From Bacillus sp. es.036 (lineage in GTDB: Bacteria; Bacillota; Bacilli; Bacillales; Guptibacillaceae), in contig NZ_PDIZ01000001.1 of assembly GCF_002563635.1 (NCBI RefSeq), positions 1,116,001 through 1,180,000 of the forward strand: 64,000 bases of DNA, read 5' to 3'. A program made the position numbers and the translations under genes. The notes beneath the pieces were generated by a model. The model was not told where the DNA came from. It worked only from the letters and a program-made list of their open reading frames with translations, and did not search any database. Positions 49,124-57,531 of this stretch are shown here, in pieces (position 1 is the first letter of the stretch; the number at the start of each line of letters is the position of its first letter).

Positions 49124-50392
49124 ATGTTTATGAATTTTACACATCAAGAAGAACTAAAAACACTATCACATCAGGCTGAAGAAAAAATTCAGCCGGTTTT
49201 AAGAGAAATCGATGCGCGAGTTGAAGCAAATCAATACCGCGTTCTTGAGGCATTTCACAAAAATCGCATTAGCGACTTTCATTTCACACCATCTACAGGC
49301 TACGGCTATGACGATACAGGAAGAGATACGCTTGAACAGCTTTATGCGGACGTATTCGGCGGCGAAGCAGGACTCGTAAGACCTCAAATCGTCTCTGGTA
49401 CGCATGCGATCTCAACCGCGCTATTCGGCGTACTGCGTCCAAACGATGAGCTTCTCTATATCACCGGTGCACCGTACGATACGTTAGAAGAAATCGTTGG
49501 CACTCGTGGAGAAGGTAATGGTTCATTGAAGGACTTTCACATTGGCTATCAAGCGATTCCTTTATTGGATGAAGCAGTGGATTTTGATGCTGTTCGAAAC
49601 GCGATCACAGCCCAAACAAAAATGATTGGCATTCAGCGTTCGAAAGGCTATGCGAACCGTCCATCGTTTACGATCTCTGAAATCGAAGAGATGATTGCTT
49701 TTGTAAAATCAATCAAAGAAGATGTGATCGTTTTCGTTGATAACTGTTACGGTGAGTTTGTGGAAGAGCAGGAGCCATGTCATGTTGGGGCCGATCTTAT
49801 TGCAGGATCACTAATTAAAAACCCTGGCGCAGGTATCGTCAAAACGGGCGGTTACCTTGTAGGGAGAGAAGATTTAATTGAGCTTTGCGGTTATCGCTTA
49901 ACGTCTCCTGGAATCGGGAGAGAAGTAGGGGCATCGCTTTATTCCCTGCAGGAAATGTATCAAGGCATCTTCCTCGCACCACACACGGTTGGTCAAGCGG
50001 TCAAAGGCGCTGTGTATAGCTCAGCCCTACTTGAAGAAGCTGGATTTAATACAACGCCACATTGGAACAGCAAGCGAACCGACCTCATTCAATCGGTTCA
50101 GTTCGATGACAGAGAGCGAATGGTTGCGTTTTGTCAGGCGATCCAGGCGGCATCTCCGGTCAATGCACATGTTCGTCCTGAACCTGCCTATATGCCAGGG
50201 TACGAGGATGATGTCATCATGGCAGCGGGAACATTTATTCAAGGAGCGAGCCTTGAATTATCAGCTGACGGACCGTTAAGACCACCTTACGTTGCGTACG
50301 TTCAAGGCGGCCTAACGTTTGAACACGTGAAAATCAGCGTGCTTCGTGCCGTTGATGATTTGTTGAAAAAAGGTTTGATTACTGTTTCATAA
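49124..50392 (+). CDS. ynbB: YnbB, PLP-dependent methionine gamma-lyase-family protein
   Basis: A 422-aa fold-type I PLP enzyme of the YnbB / 'aluminium resistance' family. FVDNCYGEF carries the PLP-contacting aspartate and GSLIKNPGAGI the likely Schiff-base lysine. The reaction in vivo is not established. It follows hflX by 12 bases and is closed by a terminator. In B. subtilis glnR follows; here it does not. Confidence 0.87.
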   Translation: MFMNFTHQEELKTLSHQAEEKIQPVLREIDARVEANQYRVLEAFHKNRISDFHFTPSTGYGYDDTGRDTLEQLYADVFGGEAGLVRPQIVSGTHAISTALFGVLRPNDELLYITGAPYDTLEEIVGTRGEGNGSLKDFHIGYQAIPLLDEAVDFDAVRNAITAQTKMIGIQRSKGYANRPSFTISEIEEMIAFVKSIKEDVIVFVDNCYGEFVEEQEPCHVGADLIAGSLIKNPGAGIVKTGGYLVGREDLIELCGYRLTSPGIGREVGASLYSLQEMYQGIFLAPHTVGQAVKGAVYSSALLEEAGFNTTPHWNSKRTDLIQSVQFDDRERMVAFCQAIQAASPVNAHVRPEPAYMPGYEDDVIMAAGTFIQGASLELSADGPLRPPYVAYVQGGLTFEHVKISVLRAVDDLLKKGLITVS

Positions 50393-50400
50393 GGGTAAAA

Positions 50401-50429
50401 GGTAGGGATTTCATTCCCTATCTTTTTTT
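50401..50429 (+). terminator. Intrinsic terminator after ynbB
   Basis: GGTAGGGA, loop, TCCCTATC (one G:U) followed by seven T. Confidence 0.88.
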
Positions 50430-50442
50430 GCGCGAAAAAGCA

Positions 50443-50495
50443 TGTGAGATTATCTCACGTACGTTAACACGATAACGTAAACATTCGTGTATGAT
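50443..50495 (+). promoter_or_regulatory. glnA promoter region with GlnR/TnrA-type operator
   Basis: TGTGAGATTATCTCACG (50443-50459) fits the GlnR/TnrA consensus TGTNAN7TNACA except for the last base. A second, degenerate dyad CGTTAACACGATAACG follows at 50462-50477 with spacing one short. TATAAT-like TATGAT (50490-50495) is the likely -10; the second dyad overlaps its -35 region, the arrangement known from the B. subtilis glnRA promoter. The leader from here to glnA is about 165 bases, with a small ATTCT/AGAAT hairpin and no credible ORF. Confidence 0.7.
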
Positions 50496-50668
50496 GAGAG
50501 TAAGTGAAGAAGGGAGCGGCAATTTCGAATGTTAATGCGATTCTGAATTTTAGAATTGCTTGAAACTGTCCTCAAGTGGAGAGAGCAAAAGAGCGTTAAG
50601 ACGTGAAGCACTCGGTTATCCAAAGCATTCACTAAATCTTTTTATTTCTTAAGGAGGATTCATTTTAC

Positions 50669-52006
50669 ATGGCGAACAAATTCACAACAGACGATATTAA
50701 GAAAATGGCGCAGGACGAGAACGTTAAGTTCATTCGCTTGCAGTTTACTGACCTACTAGGGATTATTAAGAACGTTGAAATTCCAGTTGATCAGCTTGAG
50801 AAAGCTCTTGATAATAAAATGATGTTTGACGGTTCTTCGATCGAAGGTTTCGTACGCATCGAGGAATCCGATATGTATCTTTACCCGGATCTTGATTCAT
50901 GGGTAGTCTTCCCATGGTCATCTGAAAAAGGAAGAGTCGCTCGTCTAATTTGTGACATCTACAGCCCGGATGGCACGCCATTCGAAGGGGATCCTCGTTC
51001 AGTTCTAAAACGCGTTCTTAAAGAAATGGAAGACCTTGGATTCTCTGACTTCAACATTGGACCTGAGCCAGAATTCTTCTTATTCAAAATGGACGAAAAC
51101 GGTGAACCAACGCTTGAACTTAACGACAAAGGCGGATACTTCGACCTCGCACCAACAGACCTTGGTGAAAACTGCCGTCGTGATATCGTTCTTGAGCTTG
51201 AAGACATGGGCTTTGAAATCGAAGCATCTCACCATGAAGTAGCGCCAGGACAGCACGAAATTGACTTTAAATACGCTGATGCTCTTACAACATGTGACAA
51301 CATCCAGACGTTTAAGCTAGCAGTTAAAACAATTGCTCGTCAGCACGGCCTGCACGCAACGTTCATGCCGAAGCCACTATTCGGTGTTAACGGATCTGGG
51401 ATGCATGCAAACATGTCCCTCTTTAAAGACGGCGAAAATGCATTCTACGAGCCGAAAGATGAGATTGGTCTAAGCGAAACAGCACGTCAATTCATTGCTG
51501 GAACAATGAAGCATGCTGAAGCATTCACAGCGATCACAAACCCAACAATTAACTCTTACAAGCGTCTAGTACCTGGTTACGAAGCTCCATGCTACGTAGC
51601 ATGGTCTCTTCGTAACCGTAGCCCGCTTATCCGTGTTCCTGCTTCCCGCGGAATCAGCACACGTATCGAAGTGCGTAGCGTAGATCCATCTGCGAACCCG
51701 TACCTTGCAATGGCAGCCCTACTTGCAGCTGGACTTGACGGCATCAAGAACAAAATGACGCCACCAGCTCCAACAGAGCGCAACATCTACGTGATGGATA
51801 AGCAAGAACGCGTTGAAGAAGGCATCACAGACCTTCCAGCAACACTACACGATGCGCTTGAACTTCTTAAGAAAGACGAAGTCATGATGAAAGCACTAGG
51901 CGAGCACGCAGCTGAGCACTTCATCGAAGCAAAAGAGATCGAATGGGATATGTTCCGTACGCAAGTACACCCTTGGGAACGCGAACAGTATATGACGACT
52001 TACTAA
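50669..52006 (+). CDS. glnA: Glutamine synthetase, type I alpha
   Basis: Makes glutamine from glutamate, ammonia and ATP; in Bacilli it also signals nitrogen state to GlnR and TnrA. The 445-aa length and lack of an adenylylation loop fit GSI-alpha. Visible motifs are [32 protein letters not shown] and the [14 protein letters not shown] substrate loop. RBS AAGGAGG. It stands alone: no glnR precedes it. The phage-derived island begins just after its terminator, and the coding sequence is intact. Confidence 0.98.
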   Translation: MANKFTTDDIKKMAQDENVKFIRLQFTDLLGIIKNVEIPVDQLEKALDNKMMFDGSSIEGFVRIEESDMYLYPDLDSWVVFPWSSEKGRVARLICDIYSPDGTPFEGDPRSVLKRVLKEMEDLGFSDFNIGPEPEFFLFKMDENGEPTLELNDKGGYFDLAPTDLGENCRRDIVLELEDMGFEIEASHHEVAPGQHEIDFKYADALTTCDNIQTFKLAVKTIARQHGLHATFMPKPLFGVNGSGMHANMSLFKDGENAFYEPKDEIGLSETARQFIAGTMKHAEAFTAITNPTINSYKRLVPGYEAPCYVAWSLRNRSPLIRVPASRGISTRIEVRSVDPSANPYLAMAALLAAGLDGIKNKMTPPAPTERNIYVMDKQERVEEGITDLPATLHDALELLKKDEVMMKALGEHAAEHFIEAKEIEWDMFRTQVHPWEREQYMTTY

Positions 52007-52011
52007 GAGCC

Positions 52012-52046
52012 AAACCCCTTGATACGACTAGTATTAAGGGGTTTTT
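52012..52046 (+). terminator. Intrinsic terminator after glnA
   Basis: AAACCCCTTGATAC GACTA GTATTAAGGGGTTT followed by TTCTT. It is the last clearly host feature before the island. Confidence 0.9.
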
Positions 52047-52050
52047 CTTA

Positions 52051-52149
52051 TTTTGGTCAAAACCACTTTTTCTTGAAAGTGGTTGTTTTGACCAAAAAAT
52101 GACCAAAAAAAGTTCAAAAAAAAGATTTTGACCAAAAGATTGGCCAAAA
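52051..52149. repeat. Cluster of GACCAAAA repeats beside the integrase, candidate integrase arm sites / island end
   Basis: TTTTGGTCAAAACCACTTT (52051-52069) and its complement with one extra base (52076-52097) form a long inverted repeat. GACCAAAA recurs in direct orientation at 52090, 52101 and 52130 (within TTTTGACCAAAA), and GGCCAAAA at 52142. Repeats of this kind between an integrase gene and the chromosome junction are often arm-type binding sites for the recombinase. The attachment core itself cannot be fixed because the other end of the island is outside the window. Confidence 0.6.
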
Positions 52150-53292
52150 TCATTTCAATATATTCTTCATGTATTCCTCATATCTCTCCAGTGTATCTGT
52201 CTCGATTTTTTTACTAACGTGTGCATAAACGTTTGATGTAATTTCCATACTTCCATGACCCAAACGATTCTGGACATATTTCATATCTGCACCAGCTTCT
52301 AAAAGTAATACAGCATGTGTATGGCGGAGAGAGTGGATAGGCAACTTCGTTTTGTTCGTTCTTTTTAGTATCCGATTAAATGCATTAAACAAACTAGACT
52401 TCGGCATAATGTTCCCGTTATTACGACAGAGGACCAGGTTCAAATCGTGGTGATAAATTTCATTAAGTGCTAATTTATTTTGATTTTGTTGTTTCTTATG
52501 AAAGTGGAGATCATTGATTAAACTCTTACTTATTGTAATAGTTCTCTTTGAATTAAAGGTTTTAGTGTCTCCAAACAATTCTTCTTTTGAACGTGCTTTG
52601 AAATCTAGTGTCTTATTAATAGTAATAGTTCCTACTTTTAAGTCGAGATCTGTCCACTGGAGAGCAGCAGCTTCACCTTTTCGCATCCCAGTCTCTATGA
52701 GTACCTTAAAGAAGATCCAATACTCATAGCCATACTTATAAGCTTCTTGTAAAAAATCATGAATATCTTCAGAATCCATATATTTTAATTCAGATCTCTC
52801 TTTTTCCTTCCCTTTGATATCAACTCCTTCGCAAGGACTTCTCTCAATCTTACCTAGCGTTACTGCTTTCTTCATCGCATTTGCCATTGTTGTATGGATA
52901 ATTTCAATCGTACGCTTACTATATCCGTAGTTTGTAAGACTGTTTAAGAATTTTTGATACATTACCGGCTTCAAATCTACTAAATTAATCTTTTTAAAAT
53001 AAGGTAATATGTGCTTATTTATATTTCTTTCATGAATATCATAAGTATTTTTCCTCACCACTCCAGATTTGTAATTAACCAGCCAGTCGTTAAGATAATG
53101 CTCTAGAAGAAGAGAAGTGTTGTCTACTTCAAATCCAGCATTAAGTTTGGCTTTTTCTTGTGAGGCAGCATGCTGTGCTTCCCGTTTTGTTTTAAAGCCT
53201 CCTTTAGATTTTAATTTATGTTTTTGTGTAAAGGGGTCTTTGTATGAAATTCTGTACTCCCATTTTTCTCCTCGTTTACGATATGTAGCCAT
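52150..53292 (-). CDS. int: Phage-type tyrosine integrase
   Basis: A 380-aa site-specific recombinase. It has an N-terminal arm-binding AP2-like domain (MATYRKRGEKWEYRISYKDP...), a SAM-like core-binding domain (about 60-160) and a catalytic domain with Arg204 (TGMRKGE), His320-x-x-Arg323 (HSLRHTHA), His346 (LGH) and the nucleophile Tyr356 (NVYAHV). All catalytic residues are present, so it should be active. It points toward glnA and lies next to the GACCAAAA repeats, consistent with insertion here. Its start overlaps the end of the peptidase gene by 17 bases. Confidence 0.95.
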   Translation of the reverse strand: MATYRKRGEKWEYRISYKDPFTQKHKLKSKGGFKTKREAQHAASQEKAKLNAGFEVDNTSLLLEHYLNDWLVNYKSGVVRKNTYDIHERNINKHILPYFKKINLVDLKPVMYQKFLNSLTNYGYSKRTIEIIHTTMANAMKKAVTLGKIERSPCEGVDIKGKEKERSELKYMDSEDIHDFLQEAYKYGYEYWIFFKVLIETGMRKGEAAALQWTDLDLKVGTITINKTLDFKARSKEELFGDTKTFNSKRTITISKSLINDLHFHKKQQNQNKLALNEIYHHDLNLVLCRNNGNIMPKSSLFNAFNRILKRTNKTKLPIHSLRHTHAVLLLEAGADMKYVQNRLGHGSMEITSNVYAHVSKKIETDTLERYEEYMKNILK

Positions 53293-53776
53293 GACAACCC
53301 CTCCTTGAATGAAACGTTTTCTTTTTTATTTGTAATAACCGTTCTACACATAGTTCTTGTGAAACCTTAAATGTAGAAGACATTTGCTCAATAATATTAG
53401 GACTATCGAGATCAAGATCTGAGATCATATGATGTGGAATAGAAGCGTATTTCGTAAAATGCCTGGCATCTCGTTCTTGAAGCTCTCTAAAAGCTTCAGG
53501 CATCATTCCTTGCATTCCTGCATGGCGAAGGATATGACAGAGCTCATGAAATGCTACTTCATGCTGCTTTTCAATGGATAATCGACTATCAACAGAAATG
53601 ATTTTAAAGTTTCCATTCTGTTTTGAGTATGAGGGTAGAGGCTTCTCAGAATAAAAAATTCTGTGAATCTTACAAATATTATGGATACTAATGTCTGATG
53701 GTTTGTAAATGTTCATTTTTAGATACCAGTTGGAAACCCATGACTCGAGTGGGGAGGATGTATACGATATAGACAT
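53276..53776 (-). CDS. ImmA/IrrE-family metallopeptidase
   Basis: A 166-aa zinc peptidase of the ImmA/IrrE family with HELCH (His77-Glu78...His81). In ICEBs1 ImmA cleaves the element's repressor ImmR to switch excision on; a matching role against the neighbouring repressor is an inference from the adjacent genes. RBS AGGAGTG on the minus strand. Its 3' end overlaps the integrase start, so peptidase and integrase are probably made together. Confidence 0.87.
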   Translation of the reverse strand: MSISYTSSPLESWVSNWYLKMNIYKPSDISIHNICKIHRIFYSEKPLPSYSKQNGNFKIISVDSRLSIEKQHEVAFHELCHILRHAGMQGMMPEAFRELQERDARHFTKYASIPHHMISDLDLDSPNIIEQMSSTFKVSQELCVERLLQIKKKTFHSRRGCHGYIS

Positions 53777-53793
53777 TTTAACACTCCTACAAT

Positions 53794-53880
53794 TAAGCGA
53801 ATATATGTTCGCTTTAAGATTAAAAATAAATTATACATACGAACGCTTAAAAACGAGTTATATGTATAATTTATTTTTAA
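53794..53880. repeat. Inverted repeats between repressor and peptidase genes
   Basis: TTAAAAATAAATTATACATA (53820-53839) and its perfect complement (53861-53880) make a 20-bp stem with a 21-base loop. A shorter dyad, AAGCGAA/TTCGCTT, lies at 53794-53813. The long stem touches the stop codon of the repressor gene and could end or attenuate leftward transcription; the short dyad may be an operator for the peptidase-integrase pair. Confidence 0.6.
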
Positions 53881-54314
53881 CTTTTCTTATTTGAAGAATC
53901 GTCATCAGAATTAGATCGCATTTTCTTTGCTTCAAAAGCTTTATACTCTAGAAAAGATTCAAAATCCTTTCTAAGTTCTTCTACCTGTACAGGTGTTAGG
54001 TTCTTCCAATCATCAATATTGTGCATAAAAAAATCTGTAACGCCCAAATCAGTTAGTATCTTATTAATTTCACTAAGTGAATCAAAGTTTGGCTTATTTG
54101 AAGCAGTTGATTTATAATCATCTGTTCTTCCCAAAAGATAATCTGTCGTTACTTCAAAGTACTCAGCGATTTTTTGAAGAGTTTCATAATCAGCTTGGCG
54201 CTTTCCTGCTTCATAGTTTGAATATGTACTTCGAGGAATGCCAAGTTTCTTAGCCAAATCAACTTGTGTTATTTTATTTAATTTACGTAAAGAAGCTAGT
54301 CTTTCACCAAACAT
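53877..54314 (-). CDS. Xre/cI-like repressor of the island
   Basis: A 145-aa protein with an N-terminal Xre helix-turn-helix (RLASLRKLNKITQVDLAKKLGIPRSTYSNYEAGKRQ, about 5-40) and a charged C-terminal part. The start at 54314 has GGAGG on the minus strand; the 24-codon extension upstream runs into the operator region and is not used. It is divergent from the Cro-like gene across a set of GCTTCA-type dyads, one of which sits in its own promoter. It is most likely the lysogeny repressor. Confidence 0.88.
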   Translation of the reverse strand: MFGERLASLRKLNKITQVDLAKKLGIPRSTYSNYEAGKRQADYETLQKIAEYFEVTTDYLLGRTDDYKSTASNKPNFDSLSEINKILTDLGVTDFFMHNIDDWKNLTPVQVEELRKDFESFLEYKAFEAKKMRSNSDDDSSNKKS

Positions 54315-54335
54315 TGTACACCTCCTACATAAAGT

Positions 54336-54447
54336 ATTATAACGCTTCAAATTGAAACACTGAACAATTGCTTCAAAACGGGACAAAAAGTGTTGACTTC
54401 TTCATAAAGAAGCATTATATTGTACTTAAGATGCTTCATTATGAAGC
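54336..54447. promoter_or_regulatory. Divergent promoters and operators of the island switch
   Basis: Rightward promoter: TTGACT (54393-54398), 17 bases, TATATT (54416-54421). Leftward promoter: TATAAT on the minus strand at 54337-54342. Dyads: GCTTCAAATTGAAAC (54344-54358) within the leftward promoter spacer, CTTCTTCATAAAGAAG (54397-54412) overlapping the rightward -35, and the perfect GCTTCATTATGAAGC (54433-54447) just after the rightward -10. A half-site GCTTCA lies at 54370-54375. This is the layout of a repressor/Cro switch with autoregulation. Confidence 0.75.
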
Positions 54448-54462
54448 GTAGGAGGTGAGCAA

Positions 54463-54699
54463 ATGAGAAATTGGTTAATTAATAAAAGAAAAAAATTAAA
54501 AATGACTCAAGAAGAAGTGTCAACTTTATCTGGCGTAAGTCGCAGCGCTTATTCTAATATTGAAGTAGGGACAAGAGATCCGAGCGTTGAGACTGCAAAG
54601 AAAATTGCTTTCGTATTAAAGTTTAAATGGACTATTTTTTTTGATCTGTATTGTCCCGAAATGAAGCATAAACAAACTAAATTAAAAGAGGTGAACTAA
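54463..54699 (+). CDS. Cro-like Xre-family regulator
   Basis: A 78-aa single-domain helix-turn-helix protein (INKRKKLKMTQEEVSTLSGVSRSAYSNIE...). It is the first gene rightward of the operator region, with a GGAGGTGAG RBS, the Cro position of temperate phages. The last perfect GCTTCA dyad ends 15 bases before its start codon. Confidence 0.85.
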   Translation: MRNWLINKRKKLKMTQEEVSTLSGVSRSAYSNIEVGTRDPSVETAKKIAFVLKFKWTIFFDLYCPEMKHKQTKLKEVN

Positions 54700-54969
54700 G
54701 TGCTAAACATCCAAATAGATGATCAGGAAGCAAAACAGCTTTATCTTCAAAAAGTTGAAGAAAAGATAAAACAAATTGATGCTGAGCGAGTTTTCTGGGA
54801 TGCAAAAGAGCTTCAAAAGCGAACTTGTATGTCCTGGGGATCGATCCAGGAGAAGTTCTTCTTTGACCCACGCTTTAAGAAATACAAAGTAGGGCAAAAG
54901 TGGTACTTTCCATCTGGAGATACAAAAGATTTCTTGCTCATGTGGTTGAGTGAACAAAACACTCGTTAA
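54700..54969 (+). CDS. DUF771-like phage protein
   Basis: An 89-aa protein starting with GTG directly after the Cro-like stop. The middle (FWDAKELQKRTCMSWGSIQEKFFFDPRFKKY) resembles the DNA-binding-like DUF771 family found in the early region of Gram-positive phages. Its function is unknown; an excisionase or early regulator role is possible from position only. Confidence 0.65.
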   Translation: MLNIQIDDQEAKQLYLQKVEEKIKQIDAERVFWDAKELQKRTCMSWGSIQEKFFFDPRFKKYKVGQKWYFPSGDTKDFLLMWLSEQNTR

Positions 54970-55033
54970 ATACTTTCTAAGTTTATTTTATCCATTAACA
55001 ACATAAATATTGGGAGAAAGGTGGTCAATTTTA

Positions 55034-55555
55034 ATGTCAAATGGTAGGTCAGCTTCTGAAGTGCGATCTGCAAGAAAAGAAACCGGTATGACGCAATTGG
55101 CATTATCCATGGATTTGCATACTTCTCGTGAAGCAGTTTCTAAACAAGAGAATGGAGAATATCGTGTACAGCCTGATTTGGTGAAATATTTTGCTGAAAG
55201 TCATAACAACCCATTTGTGGGGATGACTGCTGCAGCAGAATATACAGGCTGGGGAAGCGGAAGGCTTGATGGTGAGGATATTGATCTTCATCGATCAAGT
55301 GTTAAATGTAAGGCCCAGGAAGAGTTACAAGAGGCTCTAATTGCGATTAATAAAACAAATCTAGTAAACCATCCGAGAAAAGTAGAGCCATTTCAATTTA
55401 ATGATGTGAAGGAATCAGTCATTCAAGCGATGGATGCCATTATCGCATTGAATCACTATATTGCTGTTATTTGTAAGGAATATTCTATTTCATGGGCTGA
55501 AATGTGGCTAACTCATAAAAAGAAACTCATTTCTCGTGGATATATGAAAGGTTAG
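55034..55555 (+). CDS. XRE-family early-region regulator
   Basis: A 173-aa protein with an N-terminal helix-turn-helix (VRSARKETGMTQLALSMDLHTSREAVSKQE, about 10-40) and an uncharacterised C-terminal part. The in-frame TTG at 55010 precedes the RBS AAAGGTGG; the ATG at 55034 is used. It is the third DNA-binding protein of the island's control region. Confidence 0.7.
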   Translation: MSNGRSASEVRSARKETGMTQLALSMDLHTSREAVSKQENGEYRVQPDLVKYFAESHNNPFVGMTAAAEYTGWGSGRLDGEDIDLHRSSVKCKAQEELQEALIAINKTNLVNHPRKVEPFQFNDVKESVIQAMDAIIALNHYIAVICKEYSISWAEMWLTHKKKLISRGYMKG

Positions 55556-55576
55556 AAGAATTAGGGGGCGTACTGA

Positions 55577-55729
55577 TTGAAGGCATTTTCTGAAAGCATT
55601 TTTTATTACACAAAAAAAGTAGCTGAATATACAGCAATTCATCCAACGCGTTATCAAAATCCATACAGATATAACCGATTGCTTAGTTATAAAAAAGAGC
55701 TAAATCATCGAATTAAGGAGGTTAAATAA
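55577..55729 (+). CDS. Small phage protein, 50 aa
   Basis: An ORF of 50 codons from TTG at 55577 (MKAFSESIFYYTKKVAEYTA...RIKEVK). AGGGGG stands about eight bases upstream, and its TAA overlaps the ATG of the next gene. The tyrosine- and lysine-rich sequence and the tight coupling suggest it is real. I do not recognise a family. Confidence 0.55.
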   Translation: MKAFSESIFYYTKKVAEYTAIHPTRYQNPYRYNRLLSYKKELNHRIKEVK

Positions 55730-56067
55730 TGGAGACTAAAGCTAGTTTTAGATTATTGCCAGTAGAGAGAAACATGGCTGTTGAAGCTATGTGTGAGTAT
55801 AGAGATAAGTTAAAGGGATGGGCTCTGAAACAGTTTGACATTGCATACAACAAAATGAAAGAAAGCTCTAATGGAGTCATAAAGTTTGATGGGATGGAAT
55901 TAGAGTATCTAAAAAGAGCATTAAACTTTCGAGGATGGCAGTTTTACCAGGAACGAAGAAAGATCAAGGCGGATACTTATTTTACCCTAGCTTTTTGGAT
56001 AAAAGAGCAAAAGCGAATATTTCAATACAATAACAATCCATTGAAACAAAAAAATACAGCAAGCTAA
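55729..56067 (+). CDS. Phage early-region protein of unknown function
   Basis: A 112-aa basic protein (METKASFRLLPVERNMAVEAM...) coupled by TAATG to the 50-aa ORF before it. I do not recognise the family. No membrane segment or metal site is visible. Its place between regulators and replication genes is typical of small phage accessory genes. Confidence 0.65.
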   Translation: METKASFRLLPVERNMAVEAMCEYRDKLKGWALKQFDIAYNKMKESSNGVIKFDGMELEYLKRALNFRGWQFYQERRKIKADTYFTLAFWIKEQKRIFQYNNNPLKQKNTAS

Positions 56068-56158
56068 AAGCTCACTGTCAATCTTTGACGTAATTAATTA
56101 TCAATAAAATACCACTAATTGAATTTATTGTAAATACAAAAATTTGAAAGGTGTTGAA

Positions 56159-56356
56159 ATGATGTTAGGACAAGCTGAGTTGTCAGGATGTATACAGCTA
56201 AAAACGTTCTGTAATGAAACAAGAGCGAATTGCTGGCTAAAAGAAAATCCTGATCTTGAAATCGTAGATATAAAGTTTTCTACGACAGAAGCGGATGACT
56301 GTATTTTGCTAATTTATCGTATAGATGAGCTAGATTTACCTGCAAACAAAAAATGA
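56159..56356 (+). CDS. Small protein, possibly Cse60-like
   Basis: A 65-aa acidic protein. The stretch LEIVDIKFSTTEADDCILLIYR resembles the VDIKY...IYR ending of the Cse60 family (small proteins of spore formers and their phages); this is a weak resemblance. Start ATG at 56159 after AAAGGTG; the TTG at 56144 is an alternative. A small CGCG hairpin follows the stop. Confidence 0.5.
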   Translation: MMLGQAELSGCIQLKTFCNETRANCWLKENPDLEIVDIKFSTTEADDCILLIYRIDELDLPANKK

Positions 56357-56458
56357 CCGCGCTGCAACGCGATCATTCAGGGTCTTGTGATTAATCATCT
56401 TATTTTAATTTTACTCCAAGACCCTATCAAAATCAAATACACTCTGGGAGGCATATAT

Positions 56459-56668
56459 GTGAAGTCTGGAAAAACAGAGATTGCCATTCCTATACCCCTT
56501 CATTATTTATCAGTTGTTAGACGTATCCATAAAAAGCAAACTCAAAGGCAATATTTTAAGTCCTATGTATCAAATTACATTAAGAAAAACTACCCTGAGC
56601 TTACCTTTGTACGAATTAAAGGTATGTATGCTTCGTGTTATATCAAATCAGGAACAAAAACTAAATAA
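56459..56668 (+). CDS. Small basic phage protein
   Basis: A 69-aa lysine-rich protein from GTG at 56459, preceded by GGGAGG. The longer frame from 56387 has no RBS and crosses an inverted repeat (GGGTCTTG near 56380 / CAAGACCC near 56417). No family is recognised. It lies 27 bases before the replication-initiation-like gene. Confidence 0.5.
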   Translation: MKSGKTEIAIPIPLHYLSVVRRIHKKQTQRQYFKSYVSNYIKKNYPELTFVRIKGMYASCYIKSGTKTK

Positions 56669-56695
56669 TCGTCAGTCCATGTAAGGAGGAGGAAA

Positions 56696-57517
56696 ATGTC
56701 TGAGAGTTATCCGTTTTCTACTTATTCTGGCATATTGGATCCGACACATTATCAAAACATCGGCTCAAGCTTGTGGCTCTTTCTTTGGGCTGTGAGCTCA
56801 ACCACAGATGAAATAGATAGAGAAGGAACTGTGTGGGGTGTTGTTTTAGGAAATAAGCCTATGAAGCTAGGAGAACTTTCAATTGTGTTTGGAGTTAGTG
56901 ATAAGACGATACGTCGATGGTTAGACGTACTGGAAAAGCACGAATATATAAAAGTAACTAGAGCCCCATATGGGTTAATTTTAACAGTTAAAAATTCAAA
57001 AAGAGGATTTATTCAAAAGAAAAAGAGGTTGGACAAAAATGTCCAATCTGAAAATAGTGATAAGACAAAAGTGTCTCCTCTTAATAAGAGAGAGGACATA
57101 AATGACCACTCTGGAATGGACAAAAGTGTCCAATCTAATAAAGATATTAGTAATGTTGTTGTAGTTAATAATAAACCTCAAAAAAACGAATCACAGTCCA
57201 ATGCTGATTACTTGCTAGATTATTACATGGTAGTACGAGGGAAACCGGGCATGCCTCCCAAGGTCTCCGATTACCAACACGTTCAAGCAGTATTAAAAGC
57301 AGGTGTTTCGATCGAAGAAGCAGTACAGGGAATTGACCAAGCTTTTAGGGATTTTACAGCTGCCTATCATGGTGATGAGATAAATTCGTTCGCTTATTGC
57401 AAGAAGGTTATCCTTGCCCATCATTATCGATTGCAACAATCTGAAAAAGTGAGTAATGTTCGCCCGTTTCGAAAGCCAGAACAGCAAGATGAGCAAAAAT
57501 ATGATTATGGATTTTGA
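56696..57517 (+). CDS. Phage replication-initiation-like protein (winged HTH)
   Basis: A 273-aa protein. Residues about 25-100 form a winged helix-turn-helix (MKLGELSIVFGVSDKTIRRWLDVLEKHEYI), followed by a low-complexity linker (about 110-165) and a C-terminal helical region (about 170-250). It is directly followed by a DnaC-like ATPase, the usual order of origin-binding protein and helicase loader in temperate phages of Firmicutes. RBS AAGGAGGAGG. DNA binding is inferred; any origin sequence may lie inside the linker region, where repeated GTCCAATCT words occur at 57041 and 57127. Confidence 0.75.
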   Translation: MSESYPFSTYSGILDPTHYQNIGSSLWLFLWAVSSTTDEIDREGTVWGVVLGNKPMKLGELSIVFGVSDKTIRRWLDVLEKHEYIKVTRAPYGLILTVKNSKRGFIQKKKRLDKNVQSENSDKTKVSPLNKREDINDHSGMDKSVQSNKDISNVVVVNNKPQKNESQSNADYLLDYYMVVRGKPGMPPKVSDYQHVQAVLKAGVSIEEAVQGIDQAFRDFTAAYHGDEINSFAYCKKVILAHHYRLQQSEKVSNVRPFRKPEQQDEQKYDYGF

Positions 57518-57531
57518 TTGGAGGGAGAGTT

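Noticed and set aside
50500-50668. glnR remnant in the glnA leader
   Set aside because: Translation of the leader in the forward frames I tried gave no GlnR-like segment; I cannot support a pseudogene call.
51943-52131. ORF across the glnA end and the island junction
   Set aside because: It overlaps glnA, its terminator and the GACCAAAA repeats; no RBS.
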